Shown: in pieces, positions 18,714-26,724 of the stretch
Numbering within the stretch: the stretch's first letter is position 1
How the letters are laid out: every line of letters starts with the position of its first letter
Position numbers and translations under genes: made by a program
Assembly (NCBI RefSeq): GCF_000234355.1
Contig: NZ_AGQV01000001.1
Location: 917,001 to 981,000, forward strand
Direction of reading: 5' to 3'
DNA: 64,000 bases
Origin: Gluconobacter morbifer G707
GTDB taxonomy: Bacteria > Pseudomonadota > Alphaproteobacteria > Acetobacterales > Acetobacteraceae
Notes under the pieces: model-generated
Database searches by the model: none
Told to the model about the DNA's origin: nothing
The model's input: the letters and a program-made list of their open reading frames with translations, nothing else

Positions 18714-18738
18714 ATCCCGGTGTCATTTCATAAATGGA

Positions 18739-18767
18739 TTGACAATTCCGCAGTGCGATTTGAGTAT
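18739..18767 (+). promoter_or_regulatory. Putative sigma70 promoter of hutU
   Basis: TTGACA at 18739-18744, then 17 bases, then GAGTAT at 18762-18767 as a weak -10. The HutC-type site begins two bases after the -10, where a bound repressor would block initiation. Confidence 0.55.
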
Positions 18768-18768
18768 T

Positions 18769-18780
18769 GGTATATACAAG
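18769..18780. promoter_or_regulatory. Putative HutC operator in front of hutU
   Basis: GGTATATACAAG, the same 12-mer as at 16438. It covers the likely transcription start of the hutU-hutH operon, 20 bases before the hutU ATG. Confidence 0.78.
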
Positions 18781-18799
18781 TTCATACAGGATAAAGCCC

Positions 18800-20485
18800 A
18801 TGAGTGATTCCGGCAGCCGCCTTTCGAATGATCGTGTCATCCGCGCCCCGACTGGTCCTGAACTCTCGGCAAAGAGCTGGCAGACGGAAGCGCCGCTCCG
18901 GATGTTGATGAACAATCTTGACCCCGAGGTTGCGGAAAAGCCGTCTGAGCTCGTTGTCTATGGTGGTATTGGTCGGGCGGCACGGAACTGGGACTGCTAT
19001 GACAGGATCGTCGAGGCGCTGCGTGGCCTGGAAAACGATCAGACGCTGCTGGTTCAGTCCGGCAAGCCGGTGGGTGTGTTCCGGACGCATGCTGATGCGC
19101 CGCGTGTGCTGATCGCGAACTCCAATCTGGTGCCGCACTGGGCAACCTGGGAAAAGTTCAATGAACTCGATCGGGCCGGGCTCATGATGTATGGGCAGAT
19201 GACGGCGGGATCATGGATCTATATCGGGTCTCAGGGCATCGTTCAGGGCACGTATGAGACCTTCGTGGAAATGGGACGCCAGTATTATGGCGGTAACCTG
19301 AAGGGACGCTGGATCCTGACGGGCGGTCTGGGTGGCATGAGCGGAGCGCAGCCTCTGGCGGCCGTCATGGCCAGTGCGTCCATGCTTGCTGTGGAATGTG
19401 AGCCTTCCCGTATCCAGAAGCGTCTTGAGACGGGGTATCTGGACCGGCAGGTAAAGGATCTGGATGAGGCCTTGGAAATCATTCATGACGCCTGCGCGAA
19501 GGGCGAGGCCGTTTCTGTCGGTCTTCTGGGAAATGCCGCGGAAGTCTTTCCGGAACTGGTGCGGCGCGGCATCCGTCCGGATGGTGTGACGGATCAGACG
19601 TCCGCTCATGATCCGCTGAATGGATATCTGCCGGCGGGATGGTCGTTGGAGAAGGCCGAGAAGATGCGGCTCACCAATCCGGCAGCGGTCGAAAAGGCGG
19701 CGCGGGAGTCCATGCGGCTTCAGGTCGAGGCCATGGTTGCGTTCCATCGCCAGGGCATTCCGACCTTCGATTACGGCAACAACATCCGGCAGATGGCTTT
19801 TGACGAAGGCCTTGAAGACGCCTTTGCCTTCCCGGGCTTCGTGCCGGCCTATATCCGCCCGCTTTTCTGCCGGGGTGTGGGGCCGTTCCGATGGGCGGCG
19901 CTCTCGGGTGATCCGGAGGACATCTACAAGACGGACCAGAAGGTCAAGGAACTGCTGCCGGACGACAAACACCTGCACAACTGGCTCGATATGGCGCGGG
20001 AGAAGATCCACTTCCAGGGCCTGCCTTCGCGCATCTGCTGGGTCGGTCTGGGGGATCGTCATCGTCTGGGGCTGGCGTTCAACGAGATGGTTGCCAGTGG
20101 CGAGCTCAAGGGACCGATCGTGATCGGTCGTGACCATCTGGACAGTGGTTCAGTGGCCAGTCCGAACCGTGAGACCGAAAGCATGCGTGACGGATCGGAT
20201 GCTGTGTCCGACTGGCCGCTGCTTAATGCGCTGCTGAATACGGCGTCGGGCGCGACCTGGGTTTCGCTGCATCATGGCGGCGGTGTCGGCATGGGCTTCT
20301 CCCAACATTCCGGCATGGTGATCGTGGCGGATGGTACGCCGGATGCGGCGCGGCGTCTGGAGCGGGTGCTGTGGAACGATCCTGCGACAGGGGTCATGCG
20401 GCATGCCGATGCCGGTTACGATATTGCGACTGACTGTGCCCGCGAGAAGGGCCTCGATCTTCCCATGATTACGCGCGGAGCCTGA
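18800..20485 (+). CDS. hutU: Urocanate hydratase HutU
   Basis: A 561-residue urocanase with tightly bound NAD+, converting urocanate to imidazolonepropionate. Strong family signatures: [66 protein letters not shown] and the catalytic-cysteine region [16 protein letters not shown]. The start at 18800 has AGGA upstream and matches the usual length; an earlier ATG at 18767 would lie inside the promoter and operator. Seven bases separate it from hutH. Confidence 0.96.
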   Translation: MSDSGSRLSNDRVIRAPTGPELSAKSWQTEAPLRMLMNNLDPEVAEKPSELVVYGGIGRAARNWDCYDRIVEALRGLENDQTLLVQSGKPVGVFRTHADAPRVLIANSNLVPHWATWEKFNELDRAGLMMYGQMTAGSWIYIGSQGIVQGTYETFVEMGRQYYGGNLKGRWILTGGLGGMSGAQPLAAVMASASMLAVECEPSRIQKRLETGYLDRQVKDLDEALEIIHDACAKGEAVSVGLLGNAAEVFPELVRRGIRPDGVTDQTSAHDPLNGYLPAGWSLEKAEKMRLTNPAAVEKAARESMRLQVEAMVAFHRQGIPTFDYGNNIRQMAFDEGLEDAFAFPGFVPAYIRPLFCRGVGPFRWAALSGDPEDIYKTDQKVKELLPDDKHLHNWLDMAREKIHFQGLPSRICWVGLGDRHRLGLAFNEMVASGELKGPIVIGRDHLDSGSVASPNRETESMRDGSDAVSDWPLLNALLNTASGATWVSLHHGGGVGMGFSQHSGMVIVADGTPDAARRLERVLWNDPATGVMRHADAGYDIATDCAREKGLDLPMITRGA

Positions 20486-20492
20486 GATCATC

Positions 20493-22040
20493 ATGACAAC
20501 CAGTACTTTCACACTCACGCCCGGCAAGATCACACTCGATGACCTGCGGACCTTCTATTTCGGCCAGATGGATGTCCGTCTGGACGACGCGGCCTTTGAG
20601 ACCCTGCAGCGTGCTGCTGAATCCGTTGAGCGCATCGTCGGGCGTGGCGAGCCTGTTTATGGCGTGAATACGGGGTTCGGAAAACTCGCGAAGACCCGTA
20701 TTCCCGATGACCGTCTGCGGGATCTGCAGCGCAATCTGGTGCTGAGCCATGCTGCGGGGATCGGTCAGCCGATGCCGGACCGTGTGGTGCGCCTGATCCT
20801 GCTGCTCAAGGCCAATGGTCTGGCGCGTGGATATTCCGGTGTGCGTCCGCAGATCGTGCAGCTTCTGCTGGATATGCTGAACCGGGGCGTCGTGCCTGTC
20901 ATTCCGGAGAAGGGATCGGTCGGCGCTTCGGGCGATCTGGCTCCGCTGGCGCATATGTCGGCCGTGGTGATCGGTGAGGGCGAAGCATTCTATCAGGGCA
21001 GGCGCCTGAAGGGCGAAGAGGCCCTGAAGGCGGCGGGGCTTGAGCCGCTGGTGCTGGGGGCCAAGGAAGGGCTCGCGCTTCTGAATGGCACGCAGGCTTC
21101 TACAGCACTGGCGATTGCGGCTCTTCTGGATGCCGAGCGGCTGTTTCATGCCGCCCTCATTACGGGCGGCCTGACGCTTGATGCGGCGCGGGGCACGGAT
21201 GCGCCGTTCGATCCGCGTCTGCATGAACTGCGCGGACAGAAAGGGCAGATCGAGTGTGCAGCAGTCTATCGCGCGCTGATGCAGGGTTCTGCCATCCGGG
21301 CATCGCACCTTGAGGATGACGAGAGGGTGCAGGATCCGTACTGCCTGCGCTGCCAGCCTCAGGTTATGGGGGCCTGTCTGGACAATCTGCGTCAGGCGGC
21401 GCGGGTTCTGGTAATCGAGGCGAATGCGGTTTCGGACAATCCTATCCACTTCCCGGATACGGACGAAATGATTTCGGGGGGCAACTTCCATGCCGAGCCT
21501 GTGGCGATTGCCGCGGATCTCATGGCGATTGCCGTGTCCGAAGTCGGGGCGATCGCCGAGCGTCGTCTGGCGCTGCTGGTCGATGCGCAGATGAGTGGTC
21601 TTCCGCCGTTCCTCGTGCAGGATAGCGGGCTGAACTCCGGCTTCATGATCGCGCAGGTCACGGCGGCGGCTCTGGCGTCGGAAAACAAGACGCTGGCCCA
21701 TCCGGCGAGTGTGGATAGTCTGCCGACCTCGGCCAATCAGGAGGATCATGTCTCCATGGCGACGTTTGCGGCACGTCGCGTCGGCGATATCGTGGACAAT
21801 GTCCGGACGATCATTGCCGTTGAATATCTGGCGGCCGTGCAGGGGCTTGATTTCCTGGCGCCTCTGGAAACATCCGCGCCGCTGCTTGAAGTCGCGAAGA
21901 CATTGCGGAAAACTGTGCCTTTCTTTGCCCAGGACCGGCTGTTCACGCCGGACATGGAAGCCGCCCGCGCACTCATCATTGATGGCGCTCTGGGAGGCTG
22001 TGTCGGGTCGGGGGTTGCCCTGCCTGCTCTTGAGGGCTGA
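20493..22040 (+). CDS. hutH: Histidine ammonia-lyase HutH
   Basis: A 515-residue lyase that removes ammonia from histidine to give urocanate. The Ala-Ser-Gly triad that cyclises to the MIO cofactor is at residues 145-147 ([14 protein letters not shown]), and the active-site region GVNTGFGKL is at about residue 57. The C-terminal part ([14 protein letters not shown]-like, here [17 protein letters not shown]) is fully typical. It is directly downstream of hutU in the same operon, so both are under the HutC site at 18769. Confidence 0.96.
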   Translation: MTTSTFTLTPGKITLDDLRTFYFGQMDVRLDDAAFETLQRAAESVERIVGRGEPVYGVNTGFGKLAKTRIPDDRLRDLQRNLVLSHAAGIGQPMPDRVVRLILLLKANGLARGYSGVRPQIVQLLLDMLNRGVVPVIPEKGSVGASGDLAPLAHMSAVVIGEGEAFYQGRRLKGEEALKAAGLEPLVLGAKEGLALLNGTQASTALAIAALLDAERLFHAALITGGLTLDAARGTDAPFDPRLHELRGQKGQIECAAVYRALMQGSAIRASHLEDDERVQDPYCLRCQPQVMGACLDNLRQAARVLVIEANAVSDNPIHFPDTDEMISGGNFHAEPVAIAADLMAIAVSEVGAIAERRLALLVDAQMSGLPPFLVQDSGLNSGFMIAQVTAAALASENKTLAHPASVDSLPTSANQEDHVSMATFAARRVGDIVDNVRTIIAVEYLAAVQGLDFLAPLETSAPLLEVAKTLRKTVPFFAQDRLFTPDMEAARALIIDGALGGCVGSGVALPALEG

Positions 22041-22063
22041 TCGGGACGGGAGAATAACGGGGA

Positions 22064-23199
22064 ATGGACCATCATGGCATCGCGGCCCTGCATCGACGGG
22101 CTGACAGGGTTCTTCCCCGTATTTTCCGGGATTATGTAAACGGTGGCTCCCACTCGGAGCGCACCGTCCGGGCCAATCGCCGGGCGTTTGATCGTTGGGC
22201 GGTTGTTCCGAAATGTCTGGTGGATGTTTCGGAGTGCGATCTGTCCGGGTCTTTTCTGGGGGCCACGCATCGGCTTCCGTTCATGTTTGCACCGTTGGGT
22301 TTTGGCGGTCTGATGTGTCCGGACGGCGAGATCCGGGCCGCGCGGGTTGCGGCTTCGGCGGGTTTGCCGATGGCGGTGTCCACATTCGCCATTCAGTCGC
22401 TTGAGACGCTGTCCAGGGTGCCGGGCGTGAATCTGGCAGCACAGATCTATGTCTTCCGCGACCGGGGCATTACCCGCGACATGCTTCGTCGGGCAGAGAG
22501 CTGCGGCATCCGGACCATTATCCTGACGGTCGATACGCCGGTCACGCCGCTGCGGCTGCGCGACGTGCGTAACGGATTTCGCAATCTGACACGTCCGTCC
22601 TTGCGGCATGTGCTGTCCATGGCGGCGCATCCGTGCTGGACAGCGAGGATGCTGCGCAGGGGAATGCCGAAAATCGGCAATCTGGCGCCTTATGGCATGG
22701 GTAGTAATCTGATGGAGCAGGCTAGGAACGCGGCCTTCCAGATTGATCCGACACTGACCTGGAAAGATCTGGACTGGCTGCGATCTGTCTGGCCGGGACA
22801 TCTGGTCGTGAAGGGGATCATGGATGCCGGAGATGCGCGGTCCTGCCAGAAGGCGGCAGTGCAGACCGTGATCGTTTCCAACCATGGAGGGCGGCAAATG
22901 GATCCGGCTCCGTCTTCGCTCTCCGTCCTTCCGGATATTGTCGAGGCCCTGAAGGGCGAGGCGGATGTCATTCTTGACGGTGGGGTGGAGACGTCGTCAC
23001 TGCTCTGGCGCTGGGCGCGAAGGCCGTAGGGATTGGGCGTCCATGGGCCTGGGCACTTGCTGCCGGCGGTGAGAAAGGCGTTCGCAGTCTGGTGGACGGA
23101 TTGAGCGGTGAGATCCGCGATGTCTTGCGTCTGGGCGGGATGGTAGATCTGGCATCGCTACGGGCAAAGGAAGCGGAGGCGCTCCGGCCTGTTAGCTGA
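22064..23199 (+). pseudogene. FMN-dependent alpha-hydroxy acid dehydrogenase (LldD-like), frameshifted
   Basis: The protein starts 23 bases after hutH and reads as an L-2-hydroxyacid dehydrogenase (lactate or mandelate type): FAPLGFGGLMCPDGE, then WPGHLVVKGI and the catalytic IVSNHGGRQMD. At about 22986 the frame breaks: the expected DGGVR-x-G-DVVTALALGAKAVGIGRPW continues in another frame (codons from 22990) to a stop at 23197-23199. In the original frame the protein ends after 321 residues without the FMN-phosphate loop. A small deletion (1 base plus possibly whole codons) explains it. Its tail overlaps convergent hutD by 8 bases. It is either a recent pseudogene or a sequencing error. Intact, it would oxidise an L-hydroxyacid, perhaps imidazole-lactate given the context. 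Confidence 0.85.
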
Positions 23200-23725
23200 C
23201 TGCGTAGGCGATCTGGCCCGCTTTCAGGACGGTGATTTCAAAGGGAACGTCGCCAAGAAGACTGTCTCCGGGCGTGAGTGTGTAGCGTTGCTGTCCTGCC
23301 ATGACGTCCCAGTGGCCCCGTACGGCGATGAAACCTGACAGAGCACCTGAGGGTGGGTTTTCCGGTGTGATAGTGATCAGGTTCGGGCCTGTGCTGCGGT
23401 CAGGACGCATCAGGTTCAGGACTTCGACCGGACCATGGAGAGGCATGCCTGTCAGAGGCAGGTCGCCGCCGAACTGGATCAGGCCGCCGGCCTGATCCAG
23501 CAGAAGGGGTGGAGCACCCGAGGTCGGCAAAAGCCGGACGCCCTGTCCTTTCAAAAGTCCCATCTGTCTGATCAGGCCTTCGAAGACGGAAAACGGCGCA
23601 GGTCGGGCGATGGAGGCGACGCTGAGCCGCCATTCCCGTTGTTCGGTCAGCAGTCGGGTGGTCCCAGCTCCGTTTTTCCAGGGAATGTCGGGCACTGTGT
23701 GCAGGCGGATGTGACGGAGGGTCAT
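23192..23725 (-). CDS. hutD: HutD family protein
   Basis: A 177-residue bicupin-like HutD protein (PWKNGAGTTRLL near the N-terminus, then WRLSVASIARPAPFSVFEG). HutD genes are found almost only in hut loci; in Pseudomonas HutD limits hut induction, probably by binding a pathway intermediate such as formylglutamate. Here it is the last gene of a minus-strand operon behind a D-2-hydroxyacid dehydrogenase (4-base overlap) and a HisC-like aminotransferase, which ties those two genes to histidine metabolism. Confidence 0.88.
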   Translation of the reverse strand: MTLRHIRLHTVPDIPWKNGAGTTRLLTEQREWRLSVASIARPAPFSVFEGLIRQMGLLKGQGVRLLPTSGAPPLLLDQAGGLIQFGGDLPLTGMPLHGPVEVLNLMRPDRSTGPNLITITPENPPSGALSGFIAVRGHWDVMAGQQRYTLTPGDSLLGDVPFEITVLKAGQIAYAVS

Positions 23726-25128
23726 GGAGTGTCTTCAGGAACAAGTTTGCCCGGATTGAGGATGTTTTTCGGATCCAGTGCGGTCTTGATGGCACGCATG
23801 ACAGACAGGGCAGTGGGCTCGTGCTCTTCAGTCATGAAAATCTGTTTTGCGAGGCCGATACCGTGTTCGCCGCTGGCGGAGCCCCCCAGAGAAAGGGCAC
23901 GGCGGATGATTTTGTGATCCAGTTCGAGAGCGCGTTTTTCGGCTTCCGGGTCATTGGGCGGGATCAGGGTGACGGTGTGGAAATTGCCGTCACCGACATG
24001 GCCGACAATGGGGGCCAGCAGGCCGGAAGCGTCAATGTCGGCTCTGGCGCCAGTCATGAGTTCCGTCAGGGCGGCAATGGGAACGATGGCGTCCGTGGTG
24101 ATACCTTTGTAGCCAGGGCGATAGGCCATGCAGGCCCAGAAGGCGTCATGGCGCGCTTTCCAGAGTGTATTGCGCTCTTCGGTTGCGGTGGCCCAGCGGA
24201 ATGACTGTCCGCCCTGACTTTCCACGAGATCACGCAGGATCGCTTCCTGTTCTGCCACACTGCCGGGGGAACCTGTCAGTTCGAAGAACATGGTGGGCAG
24301 GGCTTCATATCCCGTAAGATGGGAGTAGTGGATGCAGGCATCCATTTGGACGTCGTCGAGCAGCTCCATCCGGCCGACCGTCAAGCCGCACTGGATCACA
24401 AGGACGGCCGTTTCCACGGCGCTGGCCAGGGTCGGGAACTGGCAGACGGCGGCACCAATGGCTTCGGGGATGGGATGCAGCTGGGCCTGGATTTCCGTGA
24501 TGACAGCCAGTGTTCCTTCCGAACCGATAAGCAGGCTGGTCAGATCGTAACCTGTGGCGGCCTTGCGGACGGCGCCTCCGGTATGGAGGATGCGTCCATC
24601 GGCCAGAACAGCGGTGAGGCCCAGTACGTTCGCGCGCATGGTGCCGTAGCGCATGGCGCCCGTGCCGGAAGCCCGGGTCGCGCACATTCCGCCGAAAGTT
24701 GCCTCGCCACCCGGATCGACAGCGAAGAACAGGCCCAGCGTCCGGAGATGAAGATTGAGTTCCTGCCCCGTCACGCCGGCCTGCACGCGGCAGGTCAGAT
24801 TCTCGGGTGAGACGTCGAGGATCTCCGTCATCAGGGCGAGGTCGAGACTGATGCAGCCTGGAACGGGTGTTAGTTGTCCTTCGAGGGAAGTACCGCCGCC
24901 GAAGGGGATAATGGGAACGTTTTCCTCGTGGCAGATCCGCAGGGCGTCGGACACGTCCTGCGTGGTGCGGGCGAACAGGACATAGGCTGGCAACAGCGTC
25001 TGATCTGGGTGGCGCCATCCTTCGCCGTGGGCGTGATGATCCCGGACTGTCTCGTTGGCGGTCAGGCGATCCCCGAAGAGCGGAGCGAGACGCCGGGCGG
25101 CGTGGTCGGCGGCAAAAGTGCCGGTCAT
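23722..25128 (-). CDS. FAD-linked D-2-hydroxyacid dehydrogenase (D-LDH/GlcD type)
   Basis: A 468-residue PCMH-type flavoprotein. FAD-binding landmarks are IPFGGGTSLEGQLTPVPG and VDPGGEATFGGMCATRASGT; the C-terminal domain has GHVGDGNFH, the metal/substrate histidines, and SGEHGIGLAK. It is closest in pattern to cytochrome-linked D-lactate dehydrogenases. The ATG at 25128 has AGAAGGA upstream and replaces a longer open frame to 25359 that runs into the aminotransferase gene. It sits between a HisC-like aminotransferase and hutD, so its natural substrate may be D-imidazole-lactate rather than lactate (inference). Confidence 0.85.
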   Translation of the reverse strand: MTGTFAADHAARRLAPLFGDRLTANETVRDHHAHGEGWRHPDQTLLPAYVLFARTTQDVSDALRICHEENVPIIPFGGGTSLEGQLTPVPGCISLDLALMTEILDVSPENLTCRVQAGVTGQELNLHLRTLGLFFAVDPGGEATFGGMCATRASGTGAMRYGTMRANVLGLTAVLADGRILHTGGAVRKAATGYDLTSLLIGSEGTLAVITEIQAQLHPIPEAIGAAVCQFPTLASAVETAVLVIQCGLTVGRMELLDDVQMDACIHYSHLTGYEALPTMFFELTGSPGSVAEQEAILRDLVESQGGQSFRWATATEERNTLWKARHDAFWACMAYRPGYKGITTDAIVPIAALTELMTGARADIDASGLLAPIVGHVGDGNFHTVTLIPPNDPEAEKRALELDHKIIRRALSLGGSASGEHGIGLAKQIFMTEEHEPTALSVMRAIKTALDPKNILNPGKLVPEDTP

Positions 25129-25141
25129 GACGCTTTCCTTC

Positions 25142-26296
25142 TCAGGCTGCGGACGTTTGCAGAGGAGCGCGGACGTGATCGAGGGCTTGTAGAAAGGCCT
25201 GGCTGTCTTCGGGGCGGCCAATGCTGACGCGGACCCAGTTCTCGTATCCCTTTTCTTTCCATGGTTTGACGATAACGCCTTCCCTGAGAAGGCGTTCAGC
25301 CAAGGGTGCGGCGGCTTCGCGGGCGTCAAAGAACAGGAAGTTGGCGTAGGACTGCGCAATGAAATAGCCGCGTTCTTCCAGTGCGGCTTTCAGAATCGTC
25401 CCTTCGCTCAGGGTTGCTTCCACCGTTTCGCGCATATGGTCCTGGTCGAGAAGGCTCAGCCGGGCCATTTCGAGCGCTGCGCTGTTACTGTTGAACGGGT
25501 CGCGGACGCGCGTCATGATGGACGTGAGACCACGATCCGATGTCAGGGCGTATCCCACTCTCAAACCGGCCAGACCATAGGCCTTTGAAAAGGTTCTCAG
25601 AACCATCCAAGGCCTGGACTGGTTTTTGAGGATGGAGAGGCTGTCGGCATAGTCCGGGTTGGAGCGGGCATATTCCCAGTACGCTTCGTCGATGACGATC
25701 AGCGTTTCCGGCGGGCAGGCATCGATCAGCTTCTGCATGGCTTCACCTGTCATCATGCAGCCGATGGGATTGGACGGGTTTGAGAACATCAGAATCTTGA
25801 GGGGGCCTGATGTTACGGCCTGATGCAGACGGGAAAGGTCAAAACTGGCATCCGCCGTCATGGGGACAGCGTCTGCCCGGGCATCCATCATCTGTGGCCA
25901 GATCAGATGCAGGCCGAAGGACGGCAGAACGGTTACGAGGCGCTCACCAGGAGACAGGAAGGCTTCGCAGATCATTCGGATGATCTGCTCGGAGCCGTTT
26001 CCGATAACGATATGGTCCGTGTCGATTCCGGTCTGGCGGGACAGCTCTTCCCGAAGCCCCTCAGCGGAAGCATCCGGATAGCGGAACAGACTGGAGGCAA
26101 TGTCGGTCCAGTGGCCAAGAGCAACGGGGGATGGGCCGTAAGGGTTCTCGTTGCTTCCCAGCTTGGTGATCCGGGAGAGGCCGTATTTTGCTCTCACGGC
26201 ATCTTCCGACAGGCCAGCATTGTAGACCGGCAGCTGACGGACTTCAGCGCGGGCCAGAGAAGGGGAAGATGTCCGGCAGTCAGAAGCGGCAGTCAT
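25142..26296 (-). CDS. HisC-like PLP aminotransferase under a HutC-type site
   Basis: A 384-residue class I/II aminotransferase. [12 protein letters not shown], the internal [16 protein letters not shown] and the PLP-lysine motif [15 protein letters not shown] match histidinol-phosphate aminotransferase-like enzymes, which can also transaminate histidine or aromatic amino acids. It heads the minus-strand operon aminotransferase, D-hydroxyacid dehydrogenase, hutD, and a HutC-type operator lies 57 bases upstream. A biosynthetic HisC would not be expected under the catabolic repressor, so a role in interconverting histidine and imidazole-pyruvate is proposed (inference). Confidence 0.85.
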   Translation of the reverse strand: MTAASDCRTSSPSLARAEVRQLPVYNAGLSEDAVRAKYGLSRITKLGSNENPYGPSPVALGHWTDIASSLFRYPDASAEGLREELSRQTGIDTDHIVIGNGSEQIIRMICEAFLSPGERLVTVLPSFGLHLIWPQMMDARADAVPMTADASFDLSRLHQAVTSGPLKILMFSNPSNPIGCMMTGEAMQKLIDACPPETLIVIDEAYWEYARSNPDYADSLSILKNQSRPWMVLRTFSKAYGLAGLRVGYALTSDRGLTSIMTRVRDPFNSNSAALEMARLSLLDQDHMRETVEATLSEGTILKAALEERGYFIAQSYANFLFFDAREAAAPLAERLLREGVIVKPWKEKGYENWVRVSIGRPEDSQAFLQALDHVRAPLQTSAA

Positions 26297-26724
26297 GCGT
26301 GAGCTCCACAGGAAGGAAGAGGTTGGTGGCTCTGTGAGAGAAAATCATCCAACTTGTAAATACAACCATAGATTCTTCGGGATATCCAGAGCCACAAAAG
26401 GTTTCGAGGATGTTTTTCCAATCTTTTGTATAGCTTTCTGAACGAGATGGAAGAGGGGTGATTCGAGGAAGTTGATGGAAATATAACACATTGATTAAAT
26501 GGTATTTTTAAACAGATTTTGCAGATCAGCCCTCTCTGCGGGGACGGTAACTGGCATGCTACAGGACCTAAAAAGTCGGTTCGGTATCAGAATAGACATA
26601 GACAACTGTTTTTTGGAATGACATGGTCTATTCCGGAAAGGCGATATGCCTCTCAGTTTTCTCTGTAGCCTGTCAGCGACTGATGGTGTCTCCTCAACGT
26701 CTGCTTTTGGGAAAGTACGGGAAT
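26297..26724. other. Divergent regulatory gap between hisC-like and TonB receptor genes
   Basis: It is AT-richer than its surroundings and contains a HutC-type site at 26353-26365. No gene was seen. The frame of the TonB receptor is open upstream to 26623, but that extension has no signal-peptide character. Confidence 0.5.
26353..26365. promoter_or_regulatory. Putative HutC operator in front of aminotransferase operon
   Basis: CTTGTAAATACAA. Its first 11 bases match the reverse complement of the hutI/hutF and hutU sites (CTTGTATATACC) at all but one position, and the dyad is more complete here. It lies 57 bases upstream of the aminotransferase start and 360 bases upstream of the divergent TonB receptor, so it could act on either. 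Confidence 0.68.

Noticed and set aside
20469-21749. 426-codon minus-strand ORF opposite hutH
   Set aside because: Shadow of hutH; His/Arg/Gln-rich with no recognisable motif.
22986-22995. Programmed frameshift in the LldD-like gene
   Set aside because: No slippery heptamer or downstream stem is visible; the simplest explanation is a small deletion or a sequence error.
25142-26296. Biosynthetic hisC
   Set aside because: No other his biosynthesis genes are near, and the gene is behind a HutC-type site with hutD in its operon; a catabolic or side-chain role is more likely, though the family assignment stands.
26623-26724. Longer TonB receptor start at 26623
   Set aside because: The extra residues do not form a leader; the signal peptide begins after the ATG pair at 26725/26728.
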